Notes: a model not told the origin generated them from the sequence alone. 64,000 nucleotides of DNA from Streptosporangium brasiliense (GCF_030811595.1 NZ_JAUSRB010000002.1:2046001-2110000), one strand, 5' to 3'. Shown: positions 8,122 to 16,885, counted from the stretch's first letter. Program-made: numbers and translations.

Positions 8122-8916
8122 ATGCACGTCGTCGTCACGGATGCCGAGGTCACGCTGACCGACGTCCTCTCGCTCCGCCTGTCCGTCGACGGGCCGCTCC
8201 CGTGCGGCACCGAGCTCGTCCTGCGCCACCGGGTCACCGCCGTCGAGATCTCCGTGGTGCTGGGCACCCCGGGCGCCGACGCGCGTGACGCGACCCTCGC
8301 CGTCTCCCTCGCGCCGCTGGCGCTCACCCCCGGCCGCTGGGACGTCTACCTCAGGCAGGACGGGACACGCACCCGGCTGCCGAGCGTCGATCCGGGCTTC
8401 TCCCTCGACCATCTCGACACCTACGCGCTGAGCCGCCGCACGCTGGCCTACCGGGCCTACCGGACCCGCAACGGCTTCCTGGCCCTGAAGGTCGACGAGG
8501 CCGGTCCCGCCGCCGAGGTCCGCGCGGTCTGGTTCCGGGAGGGCCGCTTCGAGGTCACCGGGCTGCTGGCCTTCACCGGCCTCGACGACGACGAGTCCCG
8601 GCACGAGGCGCGGCTCGCGCTCCGCCGCAGCCACCCCGACGCCGAGCTGACCGCCGTCGCGACGGTCCAGGGGGTGCGCTTCCACGCCGCGCTCTCCCTG
8701 TGCGACGTGCTCGCCGCCGCGCCCGAGCAGTCGGGCACGTGGGAGCCCTCCCTGGAGGTGGACGGCCTGCCCGCGCCGCTCCGCCTGGGCTCCCGGCTCG
8801 ACGACGTGGACGGCAAACGCCGCCGCCTGCACTACCCGGAAGAGGAGATCGACGGGGTGCCGATCCGGCCCCGCTACACGGCCGACGACGAGCTCAGGAT
8901 CGAGGTCGGCGGGTGA
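8122..8916 (+). CDS. Uncharacterised protein coupled to a glycosyltransferase
   Basis: A 264-residue protein I cannot name. It has no signal peptide or membrane segment and looks beta-rich, with alternating short strands (EVTLTDVLSLRLSV, RWDVYLRQDGTRTRLP). This resembles the sandwich domains that accompany teichoic-acid or capsule glycosyltransferases. A GGGGAGGGGG ribosome site precedes ATG 8122. Its stop overlaps the GTG of the following GT4 glycosyltransferase by two bases, so the two are made together. A role in cell-surface glycan assembly is inferred only from that coupling. The 115-bp gap upstream after the terminator is comparatively AT-rich and probably holds the promoter. Confidence 0.8.
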   Translation: MHVVVTDAEVTLTDVLSLRLSVDGPLPCGTELVLRHRVTAVEISVVLGTPGADARDATLAVSLAPLALTPGRWDVYLRQDGTRTRLPSVDPGFSLDHLDTYALSRRTLAYRAYRTRNGFLALKVDEAGPAAEVRAVWFREGRFEVTGLLAFTGLDDDESRHEARLALRRSHPDAELTAVATVQGVRFHAALSLCDVLAAAPEQSGTWEPSLEVDGLPAPLRLGSRLDDVDGKRRRLHYPEEEIDGVPIRPRYTADDELRIEVGG

Positions 8917-9983
8917 GGATCTGCCTGCTCCTCCCCTCGGTCTACGGCATGCGGGGCGACGTCCGGTCGGCCGTCAACCTCGCGGGAGAGCTCGCCGGGC
9001 GCCACGACGTCGAGATCGTCAGCGTCCGCCGCCACCGGGAGAGACCGTTCTTCCCCGTGGCGCCGGAGGTGCGGCTGTCCTGGGTGGTCGACGCCCAGCC
9101 CGGTGTGCGGCACCTGCTGCCGCCGGGGCAGATGCGCACCGAGGTCGCCCTGTGGCGGCGGCTGCGCGCGCTCAAGGCCGATGTGATCATCAGCACCAGG
9201 CCGGGGCTGAGCGTCCAGGTGGCCCGGCACGGGCCCCGCGACGCCGTGCGGATCGCCCGCGAGTGGGGCCGCCCGCCGGTGCCCGGGCCGATCAGGAAGT
9301 TCTACCCGCGTCTCGACGCGGTCGCCACGGCCACCGAGACGAGCCGCCAGGACTGGGACCGCCTGCTGAACGGCGGCACCGAGGTCAGGCTGATCCCGGA
9401 CGCGCTCCCGGCCGGTCCCTGGCCGCGCTCGCGGATGGACAACCGCATCGTCGCCGCGGGCGGGCGATGGGTGCCGGTGAAGGCCTACGACCGGCTGATC
9501 CGCGCCTTCGCCGCCGTCGCCGGCAAGCGCCCCGACTGGCGGCTGCGGCTGTACGGCGGGGGCCCGGAGGACAAGCGCCTGCGCGCCCTGGTCCAGGACC
9601 TCAACCTGCACAACCACGTCTACTTCATGGGCACGACCTCCGACCTGACCGGCGAGTTCGCCAAGGCGTCGATCGTGGCGGTGAGCTCCCGGGCCGAGGT
9701 GCTCGGGATGACCGTGATCGAGGCGATGGCCAGCGGGGTGCCGGTGATCGGGTTCGACAGCCCGAGGGGGCCGGGCGAGTTCGTGGCCGACGGCCGCAGC
9801 GGGGTCCTGGTCCCCGAGGGGGAGGGTGAGATCGAGGCGTACGCGTCCGCGCTGCTCGCGCTCATCGACGACGAGCGCCGGCGCCGGGAGCTGTCGGCCG
9901 GCGCGCTGGCGGCCGCGGCCGCCTACGCGGCGCCTCCGGTTGCCGAACAGTGGGAGAAACTGATCGCGGCAGCTTCCCGCTGA
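8913..9983 (+). CDS. GT4-family glycosyltransferase
   Basis: A 356-residue GT-B retaining glycosyltransferase. The N-terminal domain starts VRICLLLPSVYGMRGDVRSA (a glycine-rich acceptor loop after strand 1). The C-terminal domain carries the family nucleotide-sugar motif: SSRAEVLGMTVIEAMASG with the E-x7-E pair, followed by PVIGFDSPRGPGEFV. Start is GTG 8913, inside the stop of the upstream gene; longer in-frame readings from 8700 overlap that gene and lack coding character. Proteins of this sort add sugars to teichoic acid, glycolipid or capsule precursors; the exact donor and acceptor are unknown. Confidence 0.9.
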   Translation: MRICLLLPSVYGMRGDVRSAVNLAGELAGRHDVEIVSVRRHRERPFFPVAPEVRLSWVVDAQPGVRHLLPPGQMRTEVALWRRLRALKADVIISTRPGLSVQVARHGPRDAVRIAREWGRPPVPGPIRKFYPRLDAVATATETSRQDWDRLLNGGTEVRLIPDALPAGPWPRSRMDNRIVAAGGRWVPVKAYDRLIRAFAAVAGKRPDWRLRLYGGGPEDKRLRALVQDLNLHNHVYFMGTTSDLTGEFAKASIVAVSSRAEVLGMTVIEAMASGVPVIGFDSPRGPGEFVADGRSGVLVPEGEGEIEAYASALLALIDDERRRRELSAGALAAAAAYAAPPVAEQWEKLIAAASR

Positions 9984-10007
9984 GCCAGGCCCGGGTACGG
10001 TTGGGGC

Positions 10008-10289
10008 ATGCATGGGTACAGCGGAGACAAGCAGGCTTATCTGACCCGGCTGCGGCGGATCGAGGGGCAGATCAGGGGCCTGCAGCGGATGGTCGAAGAG
10101 GATTCCTACTGCATCGACGTGCTGACACAGGTGTCGGCCGCCACGCGGGCGCTTCAGGCGGTGGCGCTCGGCCTGCTGGAGGACCACATCGGGCACTGCG
10201 TCGCCGACGCCATCAACAGCGGAGGCCCCGAGGCGGAGGAGAAGGTCAAGGAAGCCACGGCGGCGATCGCCCGCCTCGTCCGTTCGTGA
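10008..10289 (+). CDS. CsoR/RcnR-family metal-sensing repressor (DUF156)
   Basis: A 93-residue all-helical repressor. The family signature YLTRLRRIEGQIRGLQRMVE is present, and the copper-sensing triad sits at C35, H60 and C64, one residue off the C36/H61/C65 numbering of Mycobacterium tuberculosis CsoR. This favours Cu(I) over nickel or cobalt. It has no metal pump or chaperone beside it: upstream is a glycosyltransferase and downstream a terminator. Its targets must therefore lie elsewhere, or it is an orphan sensor. ATG 10008 is the natural start, 24 bp after the glycosyltransferase stop. Confidence 0.92.
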   Translation: MHGYSGDKQAYLTRLRRIEGQIRGLQRMVEEDSYCIDVLTQVSAATRALQAVALGLLEDHIGHCVADAINSGGPEAEEKVKEATAAIARLVRS

Positions 10290-10318
10290 CTAGTCACCGG
10301 ACCATCTTTCCTGACCAC

Positions 10319-10348
10319 GTCCCGGACCCCTGTCGAGGAGTCCGGGAC
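10319..10348. terminator. Bidirectional stem-loop between convergent genes
   Basis: A 9-bp perfect stem (GTCCCGGAC, 10319-10327, with 10340-10348) and a 12-nt loop lie between the CsoR-like gene and the convergent small gene ending at 10379. Confidence 0.65.
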
Positions 10349-10378
10349 TAGGTCGTCCGGACGGTTCTCTCATCGGCT

Positions 10379-10540
10379 TCAGCAGATCGCCGAAGCACTC
10401 AATCCGAGCGCGTTGTCGAGCTCCGCCAAGGTGAGTGGCCGTTCGCTGATGGCGACGGCGGTAAGCACCTCGGCATAGAGCGCGATCTCGTCCAACGCGA
10501 CACGGTCGTGGACCCTAGAGTCCAGGTCGTCGTGCCCCAC
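10379..10540 (-). CDS. Small conserved actinobacterial protein, unknown function
   Basis: A 53-residue protein with the pattern LDSRVHDRVALDEIALYAEV then AISERPLTLAELDNALGL. I recognise this as a small acidic helical protein that recurs in actinobacterial genomes without known function. GTG 10540 is chosen because GGAAGGAAGG lies 7 bp upstream; an ATG at 10573 would place that ribosome site inside the gene. The final third reads like a short helix-turn-helix fragment (RPLTLAELDNALGLS), but it is too short to call a DNA-binding domain. The gap upstream to 10773 is AT-rich for this genome and contains no other gene. Confidence 0.65.
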   Translation of the reverse strand: MGHDDLDSRVHDRVALDEIALYAEVLTAVAISERPLTLAELDNALGLSASAIC

Positions 10541-10773
10541 CGCGTCGTCCTTCCTTCCGCAGCCCACACCCACTTCGAGGTTACGGCGGGCGGTCTTTGG
10601 TGCCCATGGCCCATCGGGACCATTCCTTCCGGCACGGTCGCGCCCTCAGAAGGATCATTTCCCGATTCCGAGATCACGATTCAGACAAACAGCCGATGTG
10701 CGGGGGGATAGAGGGATATAAGGAGAGTAAGGAGAAAATAACTGAATTTGTGGTTTAAGTATGCTGATGCGTG

Positions 10774-12117
10774 TCAGAAGTGGCGGGGGAAAGTCCCTGA
10801 TATGCCCGGGACCGGGTCGTCCCGCTCGTGCGTCAGCCGGTGCACGACCGCCGCGGCCGTGACGAACCCGCGCTCCGGCACCGTGGTCCCGCTGAGCCGG
10901 CACCACGCGAGCCCCGTGGCGTAGGCGGCGCCCAGCAGGGCCGCCGCCGAGGCCCGGTCCGGTGGATGGAGCGCCGAGTGCAGCCCGCCGGAGCGCGGCC
11001 AGCACCCCCGTAGCGGGTGGGACGGGTCGGTGAGCACCACATGGAGGATGTGGCGCAGCTCCGGGTCCAGCCAGGGGTAGAGCGCGTCGGCCGCCCGGGG
11101 GGCGGTCGCCGACAGGTCGGCCGCCAGCAGCGAGGTCGCCACCGCCCGGGGGTCGGCGCCCTTGGGCACGAGGAACCCCAGCGTCTGGACCAGGTCGTAG
11201 AGCGCGTGCTGGAAGTGCTCCCCCGGGGAGGAGTCCGGCAGCGTCACGTGGGGCGGGCAGCGCGACAGCCACGCCTGCCGTACGGCGTCGTCGCCGTAGT
11301 GGGCGATGGAGTGGTCGGGGCCGGTCCGGCGGAGCACCGGCTCCACCATGCACAGCAGGGCCTCGGCCCGGGGGCGGAAGCGCCGGTCGCCGCGGATCGC
11401 GTCGGCGGTGTCGGCCATCAGCGCGACCAGCCGGAGACCGGCCTCGGGGTGTCCCGCCCTGACCCGCTCGCCGTACAGCGCCACCAGGTCGTCGAGCGAG
11501 GAGGGAGGCAGCCAGCGGACCCACTCGTCACCGGGTAGCGGGCGGGCCAGGAACTCCCCGAACATCGACAGCAGCACCTCGTTGCCGTCGAAGGCCGGGG
11601 CGTAGGCGCACCACATGAGCGTGTCCCAGACCGCCGCGACCGGGCTGGCGACCTCACCGGCGAAGAGCGCGGCGGACGGCCCGTGGAGCGGGAAATCCTC
11701 CCTGCGCCTGCCGCGCTGGGCGATGACCAGCTCCCGGACCCGTTCGGTGATCTCGGGGGGCACGTCCGGTCCGACGAACCCCTGGACCGACCCCCGGTCC
11801 GCGGTGAAGTCGGGGCCGGCCGGGACCAGGTGCGGCAGGATCGCCGTGGTGGCGTGGACGACGTGCGCCGCCGCCCGGAAGCCCGGATCGGCCGGGGGCG
11901 CCGCCAGGTGCCAGCGGCCGTCGGCGGGATCCTGCCGGTACCACCGGGCGTGCGCGCCGAACAGCCAGCGCCCGCCGTCCGGGGCGGCCAGGACGCGCAG
12001 CGCGACGGCCTGGGCGCGGGCGGGCAGCGGGAGCCTCGCCCACCGGTGGTCGGTGACCATGGTGCGCACGTCGCTCTCGATGGTGTCGAAACCGTCCCAC
12101 TGCCGCACGGCGGTCAT
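10774..12117 (-). CDS. Uncharacterised 447-residue protein
   Basis: No function recognised. The protein starts MTAVRQWDGFDTIESDVRTM and is soluble, rich in Trp, His and Pro, with no signal peptide, membrane helix or obvious catalytic motif. Segments such as HARWYRQDPADGRWHLAAPP look like a WW/SH3-like 'wrapper' found in actinobacterial proteins that read or bind substrates. The long helical C-terminal two thirds contain ALFAGEVASPVAAVWDTLMW and ALLGAAYATGLAWCRLSG. ATG 12117 is used; open frame continues upstream but overlaps the carbonic anhydrase gene, 24 bp away. Same-strand spacing suggests an operon with that gene. Confidence 0.75.
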   Translation of the reverse strand: MTAVRQWDGFDTIESDVRTMVTDHRWARLPLPARAQAVALRVLAAPDGGRWLFGAHARWYRQDPADGRWHLAAPPADPGFRAAAHVVHATTAILPHLVPAGPDFTADRGSVQGFVGPDVPPEITERVRELVIAQRGRRREDFPLHGPSAALFAGEVASPVAAVWDTLMWCAYAPAFDGNEVLLSMFGEFLARPLPGDEWVRWLPPSSLDDLVALYGERVRAGHPEAGLRLVALMADTADAIRGDRRFRPRAEALLCMVEPVLRRTGPDHSIAHYGDDAVRQAWLSRCPPHVTLPDSSPGEHFQHALYDLVQTLGFLVPKGADPRAVATSLLAADLSATAPRAADALYPWLDPELRHILHVVLTDPSHPLRGCWPRSGGLHSALHPPDRASAAALLGAAYATGLAWCRLSGTTVPERGFVTAAAVVHRLTHERDDPVPGISGTFPRHF

Positions 12118-12140
12118 GTTACCGATGCCCGCCCGGCGCG

Positions 12141-12701
12141 TCAGCGATCTCCGGCCCGCTCGCCCGGCGCGACCGCGACGGCCGCCCGGTGCCGCGCGGC
12201 CTTGGCCATGTAGTTGTCGGGGGTGCGGGCGAAGGAGGCGCGGTCGTCGTCGGTCAGCTCGCGGATGATCCGGCCGGGGACGCCCGCCACGAGCACCCCG
12301 GCCGGGATCTTCTTGCCCGGCCCCACGAGGGCGCCGGCCGCGACGAGCGAGCCCGCGCCGATCCGGGCCCCGCCGAGCACGACGGCGCCGATGCCGACGA
12401 GCGCGCCGGTCTCCACGTGCGCGCCGTGCACCATGGCCTTGTGGCCCAGGCTGACCCGGGGCTCCAGCACGGCGGGCTCGCCGGGGTCGGCGTGCAGGCA
12501 GCACAGGTCCTGGATGTTGCACTCCTCGCCGACCTCGATCCGCTCGTCGTCGCCGCGGAGGACCGCGCCGTACCAGACGTTCGCGGCCCGGCCCAGCCGT
12601 ACGCGGCCGACGACCACCGCGCCGGGGGCGACGTAGGCATCTGGGTGGATCTGGGGGATCGCGTCCCCGTCGAGGGCGGCGATGTAGGGGCTGATGTCCA
12701 T
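12141..12701 (-). CDS. Gamma-class carbonic anhydrase-like hexapeptide protein
   Basis: A 186-residue left-handed beta-helix protein built from hexapeptide turns (GAVVVGRVRLGRAANVWYGA, GALVGIGAVVLGGARIGAGS). The three zinc/iron histidines of the Cam/CamH family appear as one in CCLHADPGEP and two in GHKAMVHG. Members interconvert CO2 and bicarbonate or bind CoA-thioester-like ligands; not all are active enzymes. ATG 12701 (MDISPYIAALDGD) is preferred because the upstream residues are not family-like. No good Shine-Dalgarno sequence precedes it, so leaderless translation is possible. The gene is divergent from the DivIVA-like gene at 12842. Confidence 0.9.
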   Translation of the reverse strand: MDISPYIAALDGDAIPQIHPDAYVAPGAVVVGRVRLGRAANVWYGAVLRGDDERIEVGEECNIQDLCCLHADPGEPAVLEPRVSLGHKAMVHGAHVETGALVGIGAVVLGGARIGAGSLVAAGALVGPGKKIPAGVLVAGVPGRIIRELTDDDRASFARTPDNYMAKAARHRAAVAVAPGERAGDR

Positions 12702-12724
12702 GTGATTGATGTTACGGTGCGTAA

Positions 12725-12747
12725 GCTTGCCCGATATTTCCGCAAGC
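12725..12747. promoter_or_regulatory. Inverted repeat in the divergent carbonic-anhydrase/DivIVA-like intergenic region
   Basis: GCTTGC (12725-12730) and GCAAGC (12742-12747) flank an AT-rich 11-bp spacer, in the only 140-bp region available to both divergent promoters. Possible operator or extruded stem; no regulator can be assigned. Confidence 0.35.
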
Positions 12748-12841
12748 AGGTCGGGCGTTCCGGTTGCGGACTTGGACAGTAAGCAGGAAAGTCGTCTCCT
12801 GACGTCTCCTTTCCCGCCACACAACCTCCACGGGCAGCGCC

Positions 12842-13909
12842 ATGACAAACCAGCACGAGAGCTTTCCCGACCTGATGCATGAGGACTCGTTCGAGGTCGT
12901 CATGCGCGGCTACAACCGTCGTCAGGTCCACGACTACATGAACCGCAACCGCAACCAGATCCGCGATCTGGAAGAACGGCTCGCCCGGGCGATCGAGCAG
13001 GCCGAGCGGGGCCGGATCGAGTTGGCCGAGGTCCGGCGGAGGCTCTCCGACGCTCCGCAAGACTACGACGAGCTGGGCCAGCGGCTCAGCCAGATCCTGA
13101 AGCTGGGTGAGGAGGAGGCGGCCTCCAAACGGCAGGTCGCCGACGCCGAGGCCAGCAAACTGCGCGAAGACGCCGCCGAAGAGGCCCAGCGGATGGTCAG
13201 CGCGGCGCTGGAGCGGGCCGAGGGCATCATGAACGCCGCGCAGCAGGAGGCCGAGCGCCGGGTCGCCGAGGCCACCGCCGCCGCCGAGCAGATGCTCGCC
13301 CAGGCCGGCGGCGACGCCGAGGAGACCCTCAACGCGGCGCGCGCGGAGTCCGAGGAGACCCTGCGCGGCGCCCGCGCCGAGGCCGACCGGATGGTCGTCT
13401 CGGCCAGGAACGAGGCCGAGCGGACGATCGAGAGCGCCAGGACCGAGGCGGAGTCGACGGTGTCCTCCGCCAACGCCGAGGCCCACGCCACGCTGGCCGC
13501 GGCCCAGCAGCGCTCGACGATCCTCGACGAGACGACCGGCCGGCGGGTCACCTACCTCACCGACACCCACCGCGAGGTCATGCGCCGCCTCAACGAGATG
13601 GGCGCCGTGCTGGGCGACCTGCTGCACCGGGAGAACGCCGCCGGGGCCCTGATCGACGAGGCCTCCGTGCTCCCGCTGTTCCCCGTCCAGTCCGCCTCCG
13701 TCCCCGTCCCCGTGGAGGCCGCTCCGGCCGGGGAGGTCGCCGGGCCCGACGTCGAGTCCGATGTCGAGTCCGACGTCGAGGCCGTCCGCGTGATCGTGGA
13801 CGACGAGGTCGAGGAGGGCGGCGACCACCGCACCGAGATCTTCGACGACACCGACGTGAGCCTGGGCCGGGCCGCCAAGGAGGACGACGAGTACGCCGCG
13901 CGGAAATGA
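12842..13909 (+). CDS. DivIVA-domain coiled-coil protein (polar growth/cytoskeletal type)
   Basis: A 355-residue cytoplasmic filament-type protein. The DivIVA N-terminal motif is SFEVVMRGYNRRQVHDYMNR, followed by ~230 residues of nearly uninterrupted coiled coil rich in Ala/Glu/Arg heptads (AEEAQRMVSAALERAEGIMN). It ends in an acidic tail (DVESDVESDVEAVRVIVDDE). The layout matches the actinobacterial Scy/FilP/DivIVA-like group that helps organise polar growth and septation. ATG 12842 has only a weak ribosome site. A strong hairpin terminator follows at 13975. The exact partner or subfamily is not decidable by eye. Confidence 0.85.
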   Translation: MTNQHESFPDLMHEDSFEVVMRGYNRRQVHDYMNRNRNQIRDLEERLARAIEQAERGRIELAEVRRRLSDAPQDYDELGQRLSQILKLGEEEAASKRQVADAEASKLREDAAEEAQRMVSAALERAEGIMNAAQQEAERRVAEATAAAEQMLAQAGGDAEETLNAARAESEETLRGARAEADRMVVSARNEAERTIESARTEAESTVSSANAEAHATLAAAQQRSTILDETTGRRVTYLTDTHREVMRRLNEMGAVLGDLLHRENAAGALIDEASVLPLFPVQSASVPVPVEAAPAGEVAGPDVESDVESDVEAVRVIVDDEVEEGGDHRTEIFDDTDVSLGRAAKEDDEYAARK

Positions 13910-13974
13910 CGGCCGCGGCCCGCACGGGCCGGTCCGCCCCCTGCATACCACGGCCCCGCGGCCGCTGAGGTCAA

Positions 13975-14013
13975 GCGGAAGCCCCCGCCCCCGATCGGGT
14001 CGGGGGCTTCCGC
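13975..14013. terminator. Strong 13-bp hairpin terminator
   Basis: GCGGAAGCCCCCG (13975-13987) pairs perfectly with 14001-14013. The loop contains the self-complementary CCCGATCGGG. It separates the DivIVA-like gene from the convergent small gene at 14070. Confidence 0.85.
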
Positions 14014-14069
14014 GATTGGGGGCCCGGCGCCGGGGCCGCGTGAGATCCGCTGACCCGGGCACCGGGCGG

Positions 14070-14291
14070 CTACCAGGAACCCCTCCCGTCGGAACGGTCC
14101 TGTTGATCGCGTAACTGCTCTCGCAGTCCTTCCGGGTCGTCGGCGTCGACGGTCATCGCGCAGCCGAGATCACGCTGGTCGGAGGTGAGCGGGTGGTGGC
14201 GGGTAGCCCACCACCGACCCGCGTCACTCCGCCAGATCGTCCAGTCGGGGAACTCCCGGGCGATCTCCGCCAGATGTCGGTCGAATGACAT
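14070..14291 (-). CDS. Small conserved actinobacterial protein (73 aa)
   Basis: A 73-residue soluble protein, MSFDRHLAEIAREFPDWTIW followed by RSDAGRWWATRHHPL, with three tryptophans in a short core and a charged C-terminal tail. I recognise the 'DWTIWRSDAGRWWATR' pattern from many small actinobacterial genes of unknown function, often beside GntR regulators. GGGGAAGG lies 8 bp before ATG 14291. A 12-bp palindrome lies 63 bp upstream, between it and the GntR gene, suggesting control by that regulator. Confidence 0.7.
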   Translation of the reverse strand: MSFDRHLAEIAREFPDWTIWRSDAGRWWATRHHPLTSDQRDLGCAMTVDADDPEGLREQLRDQQDRSDGRGSW

Positions 14292-14353
14292 CTACGCACC
14301 TTCCCCGCGCCCAGGCCCGGCCGTGTGACCTTCCACCTCCGAAGGTGATGCAC

Positions 14354-14365
14354 TTCTCTAGAGAA
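14354..14365. promoter_or_regulatory. Candidate GntR (HutC-type) operator
   Basis: The perfect palindrome TTCTCTAGAGAA lies between the GntR gene and the small gene it precedes. It shares the TCTAGA core of the DasR/HutC-type site TGGTCTAGACCA known from established work. Assignment to the adjacent GntR is inference. Confidence 0.45.
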
Positions 14366-14417
14366 ATCAATGATCGCAGGGGACAGGTCAACCTATCGGT
14401 TGACGGATCGTCTTGAT

Positions 14418-15170
14418 CTATGAATCGAAGTCGTATTGGAGTACATAAGAGGCGGCGTCGAGGATCATCTCGTTGACCTCGACCGGGACGCCGCCCGCGG
14501 TGTAGGCGATCCGGCCGATCACGATGACCGGGGTGCCGGCCGGCAGGTCGAGCTGGACGGTCTCGTGAGGATGGGGCATGCGGGCCCGCACCTCCTCGCT
14601 GAAGCGCACGGGGGTGTGGCCGAGGTCGCCCAGGCGCGCGTAGACGCCCCCGGGTCCGGTGTCGGGCTGTGTGATCGGGGTGTCCTCCACCAGGGCGGCG
14701 GGGAAGTGGGAGACCGACAGCTGGACCGGCCGGCCGTCCACCGAGTAGCGCCGCCGCCGCACCCACACCTCGGTGCTGTTGAGCACCCGGGCCACGGTGT
14801 CCTCGGCGATCTCCCTGTCGATGTTCATGTCGTCCACGGTGTAGGGGCGGCCTCTGGTGTCGGACTCCCAGATCGCCTGGCCCTGCCCCCACTGTTCATG
14901 GGAGAGCCGCCGGGAGCCGTGCCGCCTGATCGGCCGGAACTGGCGGACGTAGACTCCCGAGCCGCGCTTGGGCACGGCCAGTCCTTCGTTGATGAGCACG
15001 GAAAGGGCCTGTCTGGCGGTCGCGCGGGCTATGCCGTACTCCGCCATCAGGGCGTTCTCGCCCGGAAGCCGATCCCCGTCTCGGAGCTCGCCGGACAGGA
15101 TCGCTTCGCGAAGCCCGTCGGCGATGCGCCGATAGATCGGGGGCTCGGGAGGAACCGGGGACTGCTGCAC
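14418..15170 (-). CDS. GntR-family regulator, HutC subfamily
   Basis: A 250-residue regulator. The N-terminal winged helix-turn-helix is PIYRRIADGLREAILSGELR with LPGENALMAEYGIARATARQ. The C-terminal UTRA effector domain is visible as YARLGDLGHTPVRFSEEVRA and VIGRIAYTAGGVPVEVNEMI. HutC-type regulators sense small metabolites such as amino-sugar phosphates or histidine intermediates; the ligand is not readable here. Start is GTG 15170 preceded by GAGGG. It precedes the small gene at 14291 on the same strand with a 126-bp gap. Confidence 0.92.
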   Translation of the reverse strand: MQQSPVPPEPPIYRRIADGLREAILSGELRDGDRLPGENALMAEYGIARATARQALSVLINEGLAVPKRGSGVYVRQFRPIRRHGSRRLSHEQWGQGQAIWESDTRGRPYTVDDMNIDREIAEDTVARVLNSTEVWVRRRRYSVDGRPVQLSVSHFPAALVEDTPITQPDTGPGGVYARLGDLGHTPVRFSEEVRARMPHPHETVQLDLPAGTPVIVIGRIAYTAGGVPVEVNEMILDAASYVLQYDFDS

Positions 15171-15320
15171 GTTTGATCACCCTCTGTCACCAACCGGGTT
15201 TGGCGTCTCCAGAGAACTTGCCCCGTCTTGTCCACGATCGCACAGATGCAGAGGTTGGTCCCGTGCTTCTTTTGAGAGGATCGTGCCTGTGTGACAATCT
15301 CCGGGAGTTTTCCCGGTCCG

Positions 15321-15863
15321 TTACCGTGGAACGGTCCCAGCCGCTATTGGCTGGGCCCACCATCGCCGGGTGATGGACGCGGCCAGAACAGCACCCGCTG
15401 TATTGACCAGCACGTCGTCGACGGAGCTCACCCGGCCCAGCCGCAGGCCGTACTGGAGGAGTTCGACGGTGAGTGACGCCGCGGCGGCCACGGCGGCGAC
15501 CCTGGTGAGTGAGGCGGAGCGCGCCGAGCGGACCGGGAGCATCGCGCCGAGTGCGGCGAAGACCAGCAGGTTACCCCCGACCTGCACGAACGCCGTCTCA
15601 CCCGGCCCCTGAAGCACCGCCCACAGGTCCCTGAAGGGGACGAGGCTGAAGCCGCCGGGGCCCGCCGTCGGGGTGAGGATCATCCAGATCCAGGGGGCGG
15701 TCCCGGCCGTCACGGCGACGTCGGCGACGGCCGTGCGGACGGGGAGGGGATGGCCGGCGCGGAGGCGGCGGAGGGCGAGGAGACGGGCGGCGGCGAGGGC
15801 CAGCGGGAGCGCCACCACAGCCGTGATGATGATATTTCCCCATACCTGCCACACCTGGTACAT
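15321..15863 (-). CDS. VanZ-family membrane protein
   Basis: A 180-residue integral membrane protein with about four helices (IIITAVVALPLALAAARLLA, VADVAVTAGTAPWIWMIL, GNLLVFAALGAMLPV, DVLVNTAGAVLAAS). The VanZ signature NLLVFAALGAMLP is followed by SLTVELLQYGLRLGRVSSVDDVLVN. VanZ proteins lower teicoplanin susceptibility and related envelope stress; most actinobacterial members are uncharacterised. ATG 15863 (MYQVWQVWGN) is chosen because upstream residues are Arg-rich and not family-like. The 150 bp upstream of its neighbour GntR gene contain no further gene. Confidence 0.85.
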   Translation of the reverse strand: MYQVWQVWGNIIITAVVALPLALAAARLLALRRLRAGHPLPVRTAVADVAVTAGTAPWIWMILTPTAGPGGFSLVPFRDLWAVLQGPGETAFVQVGGNLLVFAALGAMLPVRSARSASLTRVAAVAAAASLTVELLQYGLRLGRVSSVDDVLVNTAGAVLAASITRRWWAQPIAAGTVPR

Positions 15864-15973
15864 GGGGCAATGATGCCGGGTCCGGGCCCCCCGCCGGGCG
15901 GCCCCTGCGGTTACGGGAAGGTGACCTTCAGGCAAGGGTCTCCGCCCGGAATGTCACCCGCGCCGGCCGGCGG

Positions 15974-16672
15974 CTACCCGAGATGGCGCCTGAGGAAGCC
16001 CACGGCCCGGTCCCAGGCGACCGGCGCGGCCTCGGGGTCGTAGAACTGAGGCGCCTCGTGGTTGTGGAAGGCGTGCCCGGCCTGCTCGGCGACGTGCATC
16101 TCGATGTCCGGCCGCCCCGCCGCGGCCTCCTCCACCTTGGCGACCTGCTCGCGGGGGATGTAGGGGTCGGAGCCGCCGAACACGAACAGCACCGGAGAGG
16201 TGATCTTCTCCATCAGGCCGGCGGCGTCCGGTACGGCGGAGCCGTAGAACGACAGCACCGCGTCCACCTCGGTGGTGGCCGCCAGGAGGTAGGCGATCGA
16301 GCCGCCCAGGCAGAACCCCACCGCCGCGGCCCCTCCCTCGGCCTCGGGCAGCCCCTTCAGGTGCGCCAGCGCCAGGGCCGAGTCGGACACCCCGTGCGGG
16401 ACGTCGAACTCGGAGGCCACCTTCATCGACGCCGCCAGCCCGGCCTCGTCGTGGTCGGCCACCCAGTTGCGCCGCAGCCGCCAGAACAGGTCGGGCGCGC
16501 CGACGACGTATCCGAGCCCCGCGAGGTCCTCGGCGACCTTCCTGATGTAGGGGCCGACCCCCCAGACCTCCTGGATCAGCAGGACGACCGGCCCCCGGCC
16601 GCTCTCCGGCAGCCACAGGTGCAGGTCGAACGTGCCGTCGGCGACGGTGACCGTCTCGGTGCGGGCTTCCAT
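15974..16672 (-). CDS. Dienelactone hydrolase family protein
   Basis: A 232-residue alpha/beta hydrolase of the dienelactone hydrolase (carboxymethylenebutenolidase) family. The Cys-Asp-His triad is C121 in GFCLGG, D169 in GSDPY and H200 in GHAFHN, with the supporting glutamate E35 in IQEVWG. Classic members open dienelactone to maleylacetate in chlorocatechol breakdown; many actinobacterial paralogues act on other esters. No aromatic-degradation genes adjoin it, so the substrate is open. ATG 16672 is preceded by AGGAG. Confidence 0.92.
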   Translation of the reverse strand: MEARTETVTVADGTFDLHLWLPESGRGPVVLLIQEVWGVGPYIRKVAEDLAGLGYVVGAPDLFWRLRRNWVADHDEAGLAASMKVASEFDVPHGVSDSALALAHLKGLPEAEGGAAAVGFCLGGSIAYLLAATTEVDAVLSFYGSAVPDAAGLMEKITSPVLFVFGGSDPYIPREQVAKVEEAAAGRPDIEMHVAEQAGHAFHNHEAPQFYDPEAAPVAWDRAVGFLRRHLG

Positions 16673-16859
16673 GGATCCTCCTGCGGACTGATCGGGTGGG
16701 ACGACCAGTGAACCGCATACCCGCTGAGCCGCAAGAGTTGCGAGCCGTGCCGGCCGATGACGCGGTTCCCCTTTCGGCAGGGGGCTCCATGGACCGCCGC
16801 CGGCCGCGTAGCCCTCACGTGAGGTCGATCATCAGGACCCGTGCCCGGCCGCCACAAAG

Positions 16860-16885
16860 TACACTATTCCTACAGTTAGTGTAGG
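16860..16885. promoter_or_regulatory. Palindromic operator candidate upstream of the T7SS-like pair
   Basis: Two overlapping palindromes occur 70-95 bp before ATG 16956: CCTACA-N5-TGTAGG (16869-16885) and TACACTA-N10-TAGTGTA (16860-16883). The block is AT-rich against its surroundings and is the only regulatory-looking feature between the hydrolase and the cluster at 16956. Confidence 0.5.
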